From Paenibacillus rigui (lineage in GTDB: Bacteria > Bacillota > Bacilli > Paenibacillales > NBRC-103111): 64,000 bases of DNA. The notes under the pieces are model-generated. The model did no database searches and was not told where the DNA came from. It worked only from the letters and a program-made list of their open reading frames with translations. The DNA lies in assembly GCF_002234615.1 (NCBI RefSeq), contig NZ_NMQW01000001.1:90995-154994 (forward strand), given 5' to 3'. This document shows, piece by piece, positions 46,015 to 53,342 of the stretch (position 1 is its first letter; each line of letters starts with the position of its first letter). The translations under genes and the position numbers were made by a program.

Positions 46015-46360
46015 GGTTAACGGCCTCGTGCACTCGTTCAGGCTGGAAGGGCTTCACGACAAAATCCAGAGCCCCCGCTCGAATGGCTTCGATAATAAGC
46101 ATCTTTTGACCCATAGCGGAGCACATAATGATCTTAGCTGCGGCATCGATCGCCCGAATATGCTTGACCGCATCGATGCCTTCCATTTCGGGCATGGTAA
46201 TGTCCATGGTCACCAGATCCGGCCGGTACGCCGCATATTTATCTATGGCCTCCAAGCCATTCGTCGCTTCGCATACAATCGTATGGCCGGCGTCTTCCAA
46301 TATCGTTCTCAACATCGACCGCATGAAGGCGGCATCGTCGACAATCATAATTTTAGCCAA
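45998..46360 (-). CDS. CheY-like single-domain response regulator
   Basis: A 120-residue stand-alone receiver domain: MIVDDAAFMRSML, phospho-Asp in LVTMDITMPEMEG, Ser in IIMCSAMGQK, Lys in VVKPFQ. It is close to CheY of Bacillus in pattern, but no chemotaxis genes are nearby. TTG 46360 is the likely start (AGGTGGTG six bases before). It opens the three-gene phosphorelay operon, in which it could receive or pass phosphate to the REC-kinase. Confidence 0.9.
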   Translation of the reverse strand: MAKIMIVDDAAFMRSMLRTILEDAGHTIVCEATNGLEAIDKYAAYRPDLVTMDITMPEMEGIDAVKHIRAIDAAAKIIMCSAMGQKMLIIEAIRAGALDFVVKPFQPERVHEAVNHVLEF

Positions 46361-46417
46361 ATCTTACACCACCTTGGGAATCGGATCAATATCTATTTAT
46401 CCAGTTTCCCCAAAGCG

Positions 46418-46436
46418 ACTGAACAGTTTCTGAACA
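46418..46436. promoter_or_regulatory. Tandem CTGAACAG boxes upstream of the phosphorelay operon
   Basis: CTGAACAG occurs at 46418-46425 and 46429-46436, 11 bp apart, one helical turn. They are in the upstream region of the CheY gene, about 60-75 bp before its start. Tandem direct repeats with one-turn spacing are typical of response-regulator sites. Autocontrol by the BTAD regulator is an inference. Confidence 0.4.
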
Positions 46437-46449
46437 GCTCTCCCTGCGG

Positions 46450-46492
46450 CCCAATTGGAAAGCAGGCTTCGTTACGAAAACTTATGCTTAGC
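46450..46492. repeat. Dispersed repeat copy (core part)
   Basis: GGAAAGCAGGCTTCG, ACGAAAACTTATGCT matches the core of the 53185-53290 copy (GGAAAGCAGGTCTTCG, GCGAAAGCTTATACT). The core contains a small CTTCG..CGAA hairpin. The outer blocks are missing. Confidence 0.6.
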
Positions 46493-46545
46493 TAATAAAA
46501 AATACCGTCTGCATCCAGGGCAGAACGGCATAGTGGAAAAAGCAA

Positions 46546-46569
46546 AAAAACCGCCTTTCGGCGGTTTCT
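46546..46569 (-). terminator. Terminator of the Asn-Ser tRNA unit
   Basis: On the minus strand AAACCGCC pairs perfectly with GGCGGTTT around a GAAA tetraloop, followed by Ts; 10 bp after tRNA-Ser. Confidence 0.9.
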
Positions 46570-46578
46570 TGTCATCTA

Positions 46579-46667
46579 CGGAGAGAGAGGGATTCGAACC
46601 CTCGCACCACTTACGCAGTCTAACCCCTTAGCAGAGGGTCCCCTTATAGCCACTTGGGTATCTCTCC
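46579..46667 (-). tRNA. tRNA-Ser (anticodon GCT)
   Basis: Acceptor GGAGAGA pairs with TCTCTCC, discriminator G. Anticodon stem CCCTC/AGGGG-type encloses CTGCTAA (anticodon GCT, codons AGC/AGU). A long variable arm (GACTGCGTAAGTGGTGCG) marks class II, T-arm GAGGGTTCGAATCCCTC. The CCA is not encoded. Confidence 0.95.
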
Positions 46668-46676
46668 AAAAAGTAA

Positions 46677-46752
46677 TGGCTCCCCGAACAGGACTCGAAC
46701 CTGTGACAACTCGATTAACAGTCGAGTGCTCTACCAACTGAGCTATCAGGGA
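46677..46752 (-). tRNA. tRNA-Asn (anticodon GTT)
   Basis: Acceptor TCCCTGA pairs with TCGGGGA-type end; D-arm GCTCAGTTGGTAGAGC; anticodon stem CTCGA/TCGAG encloses CTGTTAA, anticodon GTT. T-arm ACAGGTTCGAGTCCTGT, CCA encoded. It is nine bases upstream of tRNA-Ser. Confidence 0.96.
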
Positions 46753-46770
46753 AAGACAATTTTTAATTTA

Positions 46771-47244
46771 TCATGAATTTTGCTGTAAGTCAAGCGTCAG
46801 CAGCTTCAATTTGCCCCTGCATTGGCCGCAGGCATATTTTTTCGGATCCAGCTTTCTCTTACGCAAATACTCGGTCTTACAGCTCGTGCATACCAGCTTG
46901 TAGCGGTAAGGCTCCCTGCGTTTGGCATTCGGCAGCGACTTGCAAAACCGGGTGCCTCCAACCTGCTGCAGCAGCCGTTTGAAATCCTCATCCCGGTGCT
47001 GATATCCCCGTTTCATCAGATGCAGATGGTAGTGGCACAGCTCATGCTTAATAATTTTCTCTACATCCTCGGCCCCAAATTGCTCGTACTGCTGCCAGCT
47101 GATCTCGATATCGTGCGACTTCGTAAAATATCTGCCGCCTGTCGAAGTCAGCCTGCGATTAAACGTAGCTTTATGCAGAAAAGGACGCCCGAACGAAGTC
47201 AACGAAATACGCTCCACCCATTGCTGCAGCTGCTTGTCCTCCAT
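46771..47244 (-). CDS. SprT-like zinc metallopeptidase-type protein
   Basis: A 157-residue SprT-family protein (YdcK in Bacillus). The zinc motif is HELCHYHLHL, and a C-terminal zinc ribbon has CTSC and CGQC. The start is ATG 47244 after GGGAGGGG; the in-frame extension to 47268 is not needed. In eukaryotes SprT domains cleave DNA-protein crosslinks; the bacterial role is unclear. With cmpA and tex nearby the gene order matches the Bacillus ydcI-cmpA-ydcK region. The two tRNA genes follow directly downstream. Confidence 0.9.
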   Translation of the reverse strand: MEDKQLQQWVERISLTSFGRPFLHKATFNRRLTSTGGRYFTKSHDIEISWQQYEQFGAEDVEKIIKHELCHYHLHLMKRGYQHRDEDFKRLLQQVGGTRFCKSLPNAKRREPYRYKLVCTSCKTEYLRKRKLDPKKYACGQCRGKLKLLTLDLQQNS

Positions 47245-47403
47245 GGTTCCCCTCCCGCGCCCTATCACTTTTAGATTCTCACTTGAATTGTAACCGCATC
47301 ATAGGCTACACTGTCAAGTAGATATGATCCACATCGGATGTTGTCAGGTTCAAACTGAAGGTTCCTTATTTGTATCACAAGCTCGAGAGGAGTTTATCGT
47401 CCC

Positions 47404-47763
47404 ATGTCCAAAATGAGATACGCCGTTCTACAGCTGAACGATCAGATTGAATTCGTCGAGCTGCCGGCTTCCCACGCCTACCAATTATCGGCTCTGAATC
47501 TACGCTTGCATAAAGAATTGGAAAAATTGACGGCCGCTAACGTGCCTTCGCTTCCGCGAATCATCGCAGAATGCGACAACCTGGATATCGTCCATCCGTC
47601 CTACAAGCTGCACCACGGCCTGGAGTATATTAATCAATTGGAGTGTGCCTTCGCTTCTATTAATGAACAAGCTTATCCTCTGGTGTCGCTGTTGACCGAA
47701 ATCCGCGCCCTCCAAGCCCAGCTGGAGCAGTGGTACGAGGATGAAGAGGATCTGGTTCCGTAG
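47404..47763 (+). CDS. Hypothetical protein, 119 aa
   Basis: A soluble, acidic protein of 119 residues that appears mainly helical: a short beta start (MRYAVLQLNDQIEFVELP) then helices LSALNLRLHKELEKLT and EIRALQAQLEQWYEDEEDL. GAGAGGAG stands 15 bases before the ATG, a rather long spacing. It lies between the divergent sprT gene and cmpA, 68 bp upstream of the latter. I do not recognise the family. Confidence 0.7.
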   Translation: MSKMRYAVLQLNDQIEFVELPASHAYQLSALNLRLHKELEKLTAANVPSLPRIIAECDNLDIVHPSYKLHHGLEYINQLECAFASINEQAYPLVSLLTEIRALQAQLEQWYEDEEDLVP

Positions 47764-47831
47764 GACCTGCACCCAACAGCCCACCCCGCCATATGCTGTA
47801 TTATTAGCTGGGCGGGAAGGAGCTGATTCGC

Positions 47832-47972
47832 TTGCCACAATGGCTTTGCAATCAACTGATGCGGGCATTTTACAACAAGAACCACCGACAAATTCGTTTG
47901 CTCAACGATTGCTGGTTTTTCTATCGTACACGAAGAAACGATGCGGAGGAATCCTCATCCTCACAACTCTAA
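47832..47972 (+). CDS. cmpA: Cortex morphogenetic protein CmpA
   Basis: A 46-codon frame with TTG start: AAGGAG (47817-47822) lies nine bases upstream. The product LPQWLCNQLMRAFYNKNHRQ continuing IRLLNDCWFFYRTRR aligns with Bacillus CmpA (a 37-residue protein with the same QMQRAFYxKxH..I.LLN.CWFFYR pattern). In Bacillus CmpA takes part in quality control of spore envelope assembly, helping remove SpoIVA via ClpXP. The Ser-rich end (EESSSSQL) is longer than in Bacillus. Position between sprT and tex agrees with the Bacillus order. A strong terminator follows. Confidence 0.9.
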   Translation: MPQWLCNQLMRAFYNKNHRQIRLLNDCWFFYRTRRNDAEESSSSQL

Positions 47973-48043
47973 ACATAGCTTGAGGCGAAGCCGGTTCGGT
48001 CGGACTGGATAGACTGCTTCGTCGGACTTATGCCTTAACATCC

Positions 48044-48099
48044 AAAAGAGAGCCTGGCTCTGAACGGGAAGCCTTCCCTCAGAGCCAGGCTCTCTTTTT
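48044..48099 (+). terminator. Strong terminator after cmpA
   Basis: A 20-bp perfect stem (core GAGAGCCTGGCTCTGA with its complement) carries an inner GGGAAG/CTTCCC hairpin and ends in Ts. The remaining gap to the tex stop (48100-48305) shows no gene or clear signal; no obvious terminator of tex was found there. Confidence 0.92.
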
Positions 48100-48305
48100 A
48101 CAATTGGCCTTGTGGTGCCCGGTTGTCCAGGTGCATCTAGCAAGAACAAGACTTATCTCTTCACTAGAGAAACATCACCGTGTAAGGCAACTCCCGTGTG
48201 CAATTCTGCTCTACTGCAGTTGAGCAAAAGGCTTGCCTGGATTAGAGCATGCACAGCCCGCTCTCCAAAGCACTTCTCTCCGACCCTGCACACAATAACC
48301 AGCCG

Positions 48306-50546
48306 TTAGGAAGGCTTTTTCATCGTCAGGCTGACGCGGCCCTTCTTCAAATCCACGCTAAGCACCCAGACGGTCACTGTATCGCCTACCGCTACAACAT
48401 CCTTCGGATGCTTCACGAACGTGTCGCTCAGCTGCGAGATGTGAACCAGCCCGTCGTTCTTGATCCCGATATCGACGAACGCGCCGAAGTCGATAACATT
48501 GCGCACCGTCCCCTGCAGCTCCATCCCCGCCGTCAAATCTTCGATTTGGAGCACGTCGGTGCGGAAAATCGGCGCCGGCAGCTCGTCCCGCGGGTCGCGT
48601 CCCGGGCGCTGCAGGCTGTCCAGGATGTCGCGCAGCGTCGGCACGCCCACGCCCAGCTTGGTCGCGAGCTCCGCCGGCTCCACCTGCTGCAGCTGCTCCT
48701 TCAGCTGCTGGCTGCCGAGCTGCGATAGCTCAAGCTTCAGCTCGCGGAACAGCTTGTCCACCACGTCGTATGACTCCGGGTGGATCGGCGTGTTGTCGAG
48801 CGGGTTTTTACCTTCGCTGATGCGAAGGAAGCCGGCACACTGCTCGAACGCCTTGGCGCCCAAACGCGGCACCTTTTGCAGCTGCGCCCGGTTTACGAAC
48901 TTCCCGTTCTCCTCGCGGAACTTCACGATGTTCTTCGCCAGCGTGCTGTTAATGCCGGAGACGTACGATAACAACGACGGAGACGCCGTGTTCACGTCGA
49001 CGCCGACGTGGTTGACCGCCGACTCGACGACGAACGTCAGGCTCTCGTCGAGCCTTTTTTGCGTCACATCGTGCTGGTACTGCCCGACACCGATCGCCTT
49101 AGGCTCAATTTTCACCAGCTCGGCCAAAGGATCCTGCAGCCGCCGTGCGATCGAAATGGCGCTGCGCTCCGCTACGTCCAGGTCCGGGAACTCCGTCTGC
49201 GCCAGCTTCGACGCGGAGTACACGCTCGCTCCGGCTTCGTTAACGATCAAATACTGGAGCTTGCGCTCCTTGATCTCCCCGATCAGCTCCGCTACGAACT
49301 GCTCCGTCTCTCTAGAGGCCGTTCCGTTCCCGATGACGATTAATTCGACTCCGTACGATTCGATCAGCTTGCGGAACTTCGCCTTCGCTTCCGCCACTTT
49401 GTTGTTCGGCGGTGTTGGATATGTGACGGCGATCTCGAGCATTTTGCCCGTATCGTCCACGACAGCCAGCTTACAGCCTGTCCGGTAAGCCGGGTCCACG
49501 CCGAGTACAACCTTGCCCTTCACCGGCGCCTGCAGCAGCAGATTGCGGAGATTTTCGGCGAACACCTCGATCGCCTTCTCCTCGGCCTTTTGCGTCATTT
49601 CATTGCGAACCTCACGTTCAATGGAAGGGGCCAGCAGCCTTTTATAAGCATCCTCAATTACCGCGGCCAGTGTGTCCTTGGCAGGTGACGGTCCTTTTAT
49701 GATCTGACGGCCGATATAGTCATGAATCCGGTCCGTCTGTACTTCCAGCAGCACCTTCAGCACATCCTCGCGCTCCCCGCGGTTGATGGCAAGGATCCGA
49801 TGCGGAGGCAGCTTGCGAACCGGCTCCTGGTAGCTGTAGTACATTTCATACACCGACTCGAGCTCGGCGTTTTTCGCTTCCGTCCGAAGAAGGCCCTGAT
49901 CATATGTATATCTGCGTACCCACGTCCGTATTTTGGCATCGTCCGCAATATTTTCCGCAATGATGTCCATCGCGCCCTGCACGGCCTCTTCAGCTGTCGC
50001 AACGCCCTTGTCCTCGCTCACGTACTTACCGGCTTCAGCCAGCAAATTGCCTTGACGAGGCTGTGACAAGATCCATTCAGCCAACGGCTCGAGTCCTTTT
50101 TCCTTGGCGACGCTGGCGCGCGTTTTACGCTTTTGGCGGTAAGGGCGGTACAAGTCCTCAACCTCCTGCAGCTTGACCGACTGCTCGATGGCCGTCTTCA
50201 GCTCACCGGTCAGCTTTCCCTGCTCGTCGATGAGACGAATCACCTCCAGCTTCCGGGACTCCAGGTTGCGCAGGTACGTCAGCCGTTCCTCAATATCGCG
50301 CAGCTGGTTCTCGTCCAGCTCTCCGGTCATTTCCTTCCGGTAACGCGCAATAAAAGGAATCGTGTTGCCCTCGTCCAACAGTCCCACGGTCGTTTTGACC
50401 TTGCCTGCGGGCAGCTGAAGCTCTGTGGCGATCTGCTTTTGAATACGCTCCTGGATCACCGTCTTCATTTCCTCCGAGAGCTCTACACTTTTCTTCGTTT
50501 CCTCCAGCTGCAGCACTTCTTCCTTCGACATCGACATCGTCCTCAT
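48306..50546 (-). CDS. tex: Transcription accessory protein Tex
   Basis: Up to 746 residues, standard Tex size. Order of parts: N-terminal helical Tex domain (TIPFIARYRKEMTGELDENQLRDIEERL), YqgF/RNase H-like domain (VLGVDPAYRTGCKLAVVDDTG), helix-hairpin-helix segments (VDVNTASPSLLSYVSGIN), and a C-terminal S1 domain (GTVRNVIDFGAFVDIGIKNDGLVH). It binds nucleic acid and influences transcription. Start codons at 50546, 50537 and 50531 are in frame; GGAGGAG fits 50546 poorly (three bases) and 50537 with twelve, so the real start may be 50537. It is YdcI in Bacillus. Confidence 0.94.
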   Translation of the reverse strand: MRTMSMSKEEVLQLEETKKSVELSEEMKTVIQERIQKQIATELQLPAGKVKTTVGLLDEGNTIPFIARYRKEMTGELDENQLRDIEERLTYLRNLESRKLEVIRLIDEQGKLTGELKTAIEQSVKLQEVEDLYRPYRQKRKTRASVAKEKGLEPLAEWILSQPRQGNLLAEAGKYVSEDKGVATAEEAVQGAMDIIAENIADDAKIRTWVRRYTYDQGLLRTEAKNAELESVYEMYYSYQEPVRKLPPHRILAINRGEREDVLKVLLEVQTDRIHDYIGRQIIKGPSPAKDTLAAVIEDAYKRLLAPSIEREVRNEMTQKAEEKAIEVFAENLRNLLLQAPVKGKVVLGVDPAYRTGCKLAVVDDTGKMLEIAVTYPTPPNNKVAEAKAKFRKLIESYGVELIVIGNGTASRETEQFVAELIGEIKERKLQYLIVNEAGASVYSASKLAQTEFPDLDVAERSAISIARRLQDPLAELVKIEPKAIGVGQYQHDVTQKRLDESLTFVVESAVNHVGVDVNTASPSLLSYVSGINSTLAKNIVKFREENGKFVNRAQLQKVPRLGAKAFEQCAGFLRISEGKNPLDNTPIHPESYDVVDKLFRELKLELSQLGSQQLKEQLQQVEPAELATKLGVGVPTLRDILDSLQRPGRDPRDELPAPIFRTDVLQIEDLTAGMELQGTVRNVIDFGAFVDIGIKNDGLVHISQLSDTFVKHPKDVVAVGDTVTVWVLSVDLKKGRVSLTMKKPS

Positions 50547-50570
50547 CAGCCTCCTCCGTCAATTTCCCCT

Positions 50571-50613
50571 GCAAAATAAAAAAGCAAGGAACCCGTTACG
50601 CGGCCCCTCGCTT
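50571..50613 (-). terminator. Terminator after ndoA
   Basis: On the minus strand AAGCGAGGGG pairs imperfectly with CCTTGCTT (via a GC-rich loop) and is followed by TTTTTTATTTT, 17 bp after the ndoA stop. Confidence 0.8.
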
Positions 50614-50629
50614 CAATCCATAAAATGCA

Positions 50630-50980
50630 TTAAAACTCAATCAGTCCCACGCTAATTTGCAATGCATCGTCTACCTTGCGCATCGTCTCTTCATCGAGAT
50701 GAGTAATTTTGTCTGTGAGACGTTGTTTATCAATCGTGCGTATTTGCTCCAGCAGGATGACCGAGTCCCGGTCAAACCCATGCGCCTCTGCGTCAATCTC
50801 CACATGTGTAGGCAGCTTGGCCTTCTGGATCTGTGCTGTAATCGCCGCCACGATGACCGTAGGACTGAAGCGATTGCCGATATCATTCTGAATGATCAGA
50901 ACAGGCCGTATCCCGCCCTGCTCCGAACCGACGACCGGTGAAAGATCTGCAAAAAACACATCGCCACGTTTGACAATCAA
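50630..50980 (-). CDS. ndoA: MazF/PemK-type endoribonuclease toxin EndoA
   Basis: A 116-residue MazF-family toxin, identical in length to Bacillus EndoA. Conserved blocks are [21 protein letters not shown] (catalytic Arg), [12 protein letters not shown] and [10 protein letters not shown]. It cuts mRNA at a short U-rich site (UACAU in Bacillus). Its gene follows the antitoxin gene after three bases, and alr lies upstream, as in Bacillus. Confidence 0.95.
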   Translation of the reverse strand: MIVKRGDVFFADLSPVVGSEQGGIRPVLIIQNDIGNRFSPTVIVAAITAQIQKAKLPTHVEIDAEAHGFDRDSVILLEQIRTIDKQRLTDKITHLDEETMRKVDDALQISVGLIEF

Positions 50981-50983
50981 TAG

Positions 50984-51265
50984 TTACACCCCGCTTACTA
51001 AACGGTCCAGAGTGTTATCCGCTTCTTCCTCCGCCTGAAAAGCCTCCGAGGCCATGTTTAAGTTAATTTTTGCCATCTCCATATATCCGCGCTGCATGGA
51101 TTCTCTCAGGTGACGTTTCTTCCGTTCCACCAAATACAGCTTCATCGCTTGACGAATAAATTCGCTGCGATTGGAGTTTTCCTTCTCAACGATACCGTCC
51201 ACCTCCTGTAAAAGATAATCCGGTAGGCTGATCATGATCCGTTTCGTGTTCTGCGCATTGGACAC
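50984..51265 (-). CDS. ndoAI: EndoAI antitoxin (ribbon-helix-helix)
   Basis: A 93-residue antitoxin with an N-terminal ribbon-helix-helix (TKRIMISLPDYLLQEVDGIV, then NRSEFIRQAMKLYLVERKK) and an acidic tail that blocks EndoA. The start is GTG 51265: GGGGGTG lies eight bases upstream, and it gives the 93-residue length of the Bacillus protein. A TTG directly before is an alternative. It neutralises the toxin and represses the operon. Confidence 0.93.
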   Translation of the reverse strand: MSNAQNTKRIMISLPDYLLQEVDGIVEKENSNRSEFIRQAMKLYLVERKKRHLRESMQRGYMEMAKINLNMASEAFQAEEEADNTLDRLVSGV

Positions 51266-51499
51266 CAAGCATGCACCCCCAAAAACATACAAACAATATT
51301 ACCATTATGGCGAACATACAGCAAATTTATACAAGATGAGTATATGCATAAGGTATAGCAATTATGTTATACCTCTAATCACTTCAGTACTGACAATCAC
51401 GAAAGTCCACAGAAGTAGGTATTATACTTATTCGCCCTTCGCAGGCAAAATCCTCTCCATCTTTAACAAAAAAGATGATGGAAATACGTACCATTCCCC

Positions 51500-52687
51500 T
51501 TAGTCGCGGGCACTCCAGTCATGCCGCATCAGCGGGTTGATCGTTGAAGCGACCACTCCATCCCGGTAATACACCCGAGGAACCCGATGCGAAATCATGC
51601 AGATAATCTCGTAATTGACCGTCCCGAGCCAGGAGGCGTGCTCCTCTGCCGTAATTTTCTCCTCACCTTGTCTGCCGAGAATAACCACTTCTTCCTCATT
51701 ATGAATATCGGCAATTCCGGTCACATTCATCATACATTGGTCCATGCAAATTTTGCCAACGACCGGTACCCTCTGTCCTTTAACGAGCACCTGTGCTTTT
51801 CCCGTCAGCATTCTGGAAAATCCGTCGGCATAGCCGATTGGCAGCGTGGCTACCGTTTCCTCGCCGGCCGTCTTGTATATCGTCCCGTAGCTGATGCCCG
51901 AGCCCTCCGGCAGCGTCTTCACCATCACGATCCCCGTCTTGATGCTGAGCACCGGCTCCAGGTCAATCGTCTGGTGATTCACTTCTTCGGATGGATACAA
52001 CCCGTACATGCTGATTCCGAGACGGACCATGTTGTAGGTCATATCAGGGCTATCGATGGCCACAGCGCTATTGCCCGCATGCACATAGGGGAAATCAATT
52101 CCCTGTGCCCGGAAATGATTCACCACTTTATCAAAACGCCGATACTGCTCTATCGTATAGGTTTTATCCGTCTCATCCGCGCAGGCGTAATGTGTAAAAA
52201 TCCCCTCAACCACCAAGCCGGGAATCTTCAACGCCCGCTCGATCAATACGACAGCTTCCGCCTCGGTCGTCAACCCTAACCGGTTCATCCCGGAGTCGAT
52301 CTTCACGTGAATGTTCAGTGCCTTCCCGCGCGGCTGCAGCTTCTCGAAAGCGTCCAGCACCTCGTGGCTGTATACATTCAGCGTAATATCGTGCTCCCAA
52401 GCTGCTTCCAGACCTTCCGGGGGCGTATAGCCCAATACCAGGATCGGGGCTGTAATCCCCGCCTGCCTCAGCTCCAAGCCTTCATCTAAAAAAGCTACCG
52501 CGATATATTCCACTCCGCAGCGAAGCGCCTCCCGGCTGACCTCTACCGCCCCGTGCCCGTAAGCATCCGCTTTGACCACAGCCATCATCTTCACATCAGC
52601 GGGTAAAACCCGGCGAAACCCTTCCAAATTGCTGCGCAGCGCATCTAAGGAAATCTCCACCCGCGTCGGCCGGTAAAACGAATCCAT
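51500..52687 (-). CDS. alr: Alanine racemase
   Basis: A 395-residue PLP enzyme: MAVVKADAYGHGAVEVS with the PLP lysine, HVKIDSGMNRLGL, VRLGISMYGLYPS with the Arg/Tyr, and KICMDQCMMNV with the catalytic second half. It provides D-alanine for peptidoglycan. The ribosome site is AAGAAGGTGGAG. A 207-bp gap follows to the ndoAI start; a separate promoter for ndoAI-ndoA probably lies there. Confidence 0.96.
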   Translation of the reverse strand: MDSFYRPTRVEISLDALRSNLEGFRRVLPADVKMMAVVKADAYGHGAVEVSREALRCGVEYIAVAFLDEGLELRQAGITAPILVLGYTPPEGLEAAWEHDITLNVYSHEVLDAFEKLQPRGKALNIHVKIDSGMNRLGLTTEAEAVVLIERALKIPGLVVEGIFTHYACADETDKTYTIEQYRRFDKVVNHFRAQGIDFPYVHAGNSAVAIDSPDMTYNMVRLGISMYGLYPSEEVNHQTIDLEPVLSIKTGIVMVKTLPEGSGISYGTIYKTAGEETVATLPIGYADGFSRMLTGKAQVLVKGQRVPVVGKICMDQCMMNVTGIADIHNEEEVVILGRQGEEKITAEEHASWLGTVNYEIICMISHRVPRVYYRDGVVASTINPLMRHDWSARD

Positions 52688-53184
52688 AACTCCACCTTCT
52701 TTACCAAGGATAAACGGCTTCGCCGTCCTTCAAAGGACGGACGCGTTTGTCAAGGTAGATCCAAGTATAAAAACTTATACTTTCTTATCTACAAAAATCA
52801 AGGGAAGCTCCCTGAAGCAGGGAACCTCCCCCTCATCGCGACATGTTCAATCTCAATAAATTATATGGTAATCCGATCTCCCCCGGGTGTCAATGAACAA
52901 TATAATGAACAGCAGACTGTCAGGAAAGCGTCAGTTTTTGGTAAAATACTTACAGCTTTTGTGGATGAGCGGTAATTCCTTTGGCAGCAAGGAGTCTGGG
53001 GGAAACAAGAGAACAAGCCCTTTGGCGCTGCAGGACTTGACAACGCTACTTTCCCATCAATTGGCATCAGCTAATGCGGAATGATGGGATGACATTTTGT
53101 ATGACATGAACCGTTGCCCCTACGCTCTGCAAACATAGAATTCAATATATTCAGATCGCGGGCAGATACGATGAGAACACCACT

Positions 53185-53290
53185 GTCGAGGTCTTTCGAA
53201 GTTGAGCTACCGCGTTCAGCGTTGGGTTTTATCGCTAATAGGAAAGCAGGTCTTCGCTGCGAAAGCTTATACTCCTATGTGGTAAAAAAA
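53185..53290. repeat. Dispersed repeat, fullest copy
   Basis: It consists of TTTCGAAGTTGAGC, ACCGCGTTCAGCGTTGGG, TTTTATCGCTAATAGGAAAG, CAGGTCTTCGCTGCGAAAGC and TTATACTCCTATGTGGTAAA. The outer parts are shared with the copy at 40885-40940 and the core with 46450-46492. CTAATAGGA and TCCTATG at the two sides of the core form partial complements, suggesting a palindromic origin. Confidence 0.7.
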
Positions 53291-53317
53291 GAATGGGCTC
53301 CCGTCAAGGTAAGCCCA
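53284..53317 (-). terminator. Terminator of the ydcC-like gene
   Basis: On the minus strand TGGGCT pairs with AGCCCA across an 12-nt loop and runs into TTTTTTT; it is 26 bp after the stop and touches the repeat. Confidence 0.75.
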
Positions 53318-53342
53318 CCCTTTCTCCCTATGCTCAAGCCGC

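Larger units (their letters stand above)
52688..53342. other. Long gap between alr and the ydcC-like gene
   Basis: The gap holds a perfect hairpin CCGTCCTT-CA-AAGGACGG (52723-52740), a second GGGAAGCTCCCT/AGGGAACCTCCC structure near 52800-52830, and a dispersed repeat from 53185. Short open frames here lack ribosome sites. The two hairpins may be leader structures of alr or terminators. Confidence 0.55.

Noticed and set aside
46500..46770. tRNA genes as a possible attachment site for a genomic island
   Set aside because: Both sides are core genes (phosphorelay, sprT), and no integrase or direct repeat of the tRNA 3' end was found.
48460..49488. 342-codon plus-strand frame opposite tex
   Set aside because: Ser-rich, no recognisable domain, and fully inside the tex gene on the other strand.
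50630..51265. MazF-type toxin-antitoxin as a possible mobile defence module
   Set aside because: It is the conserved chromosomal ndoAI-ndoA pair next to alr, as in Bacillus, not an accessory insertion.
52887..53084. 65-codon frame in the alr-ydcC gap
   Set aside because: No ribosome site and no recognisable pattern.
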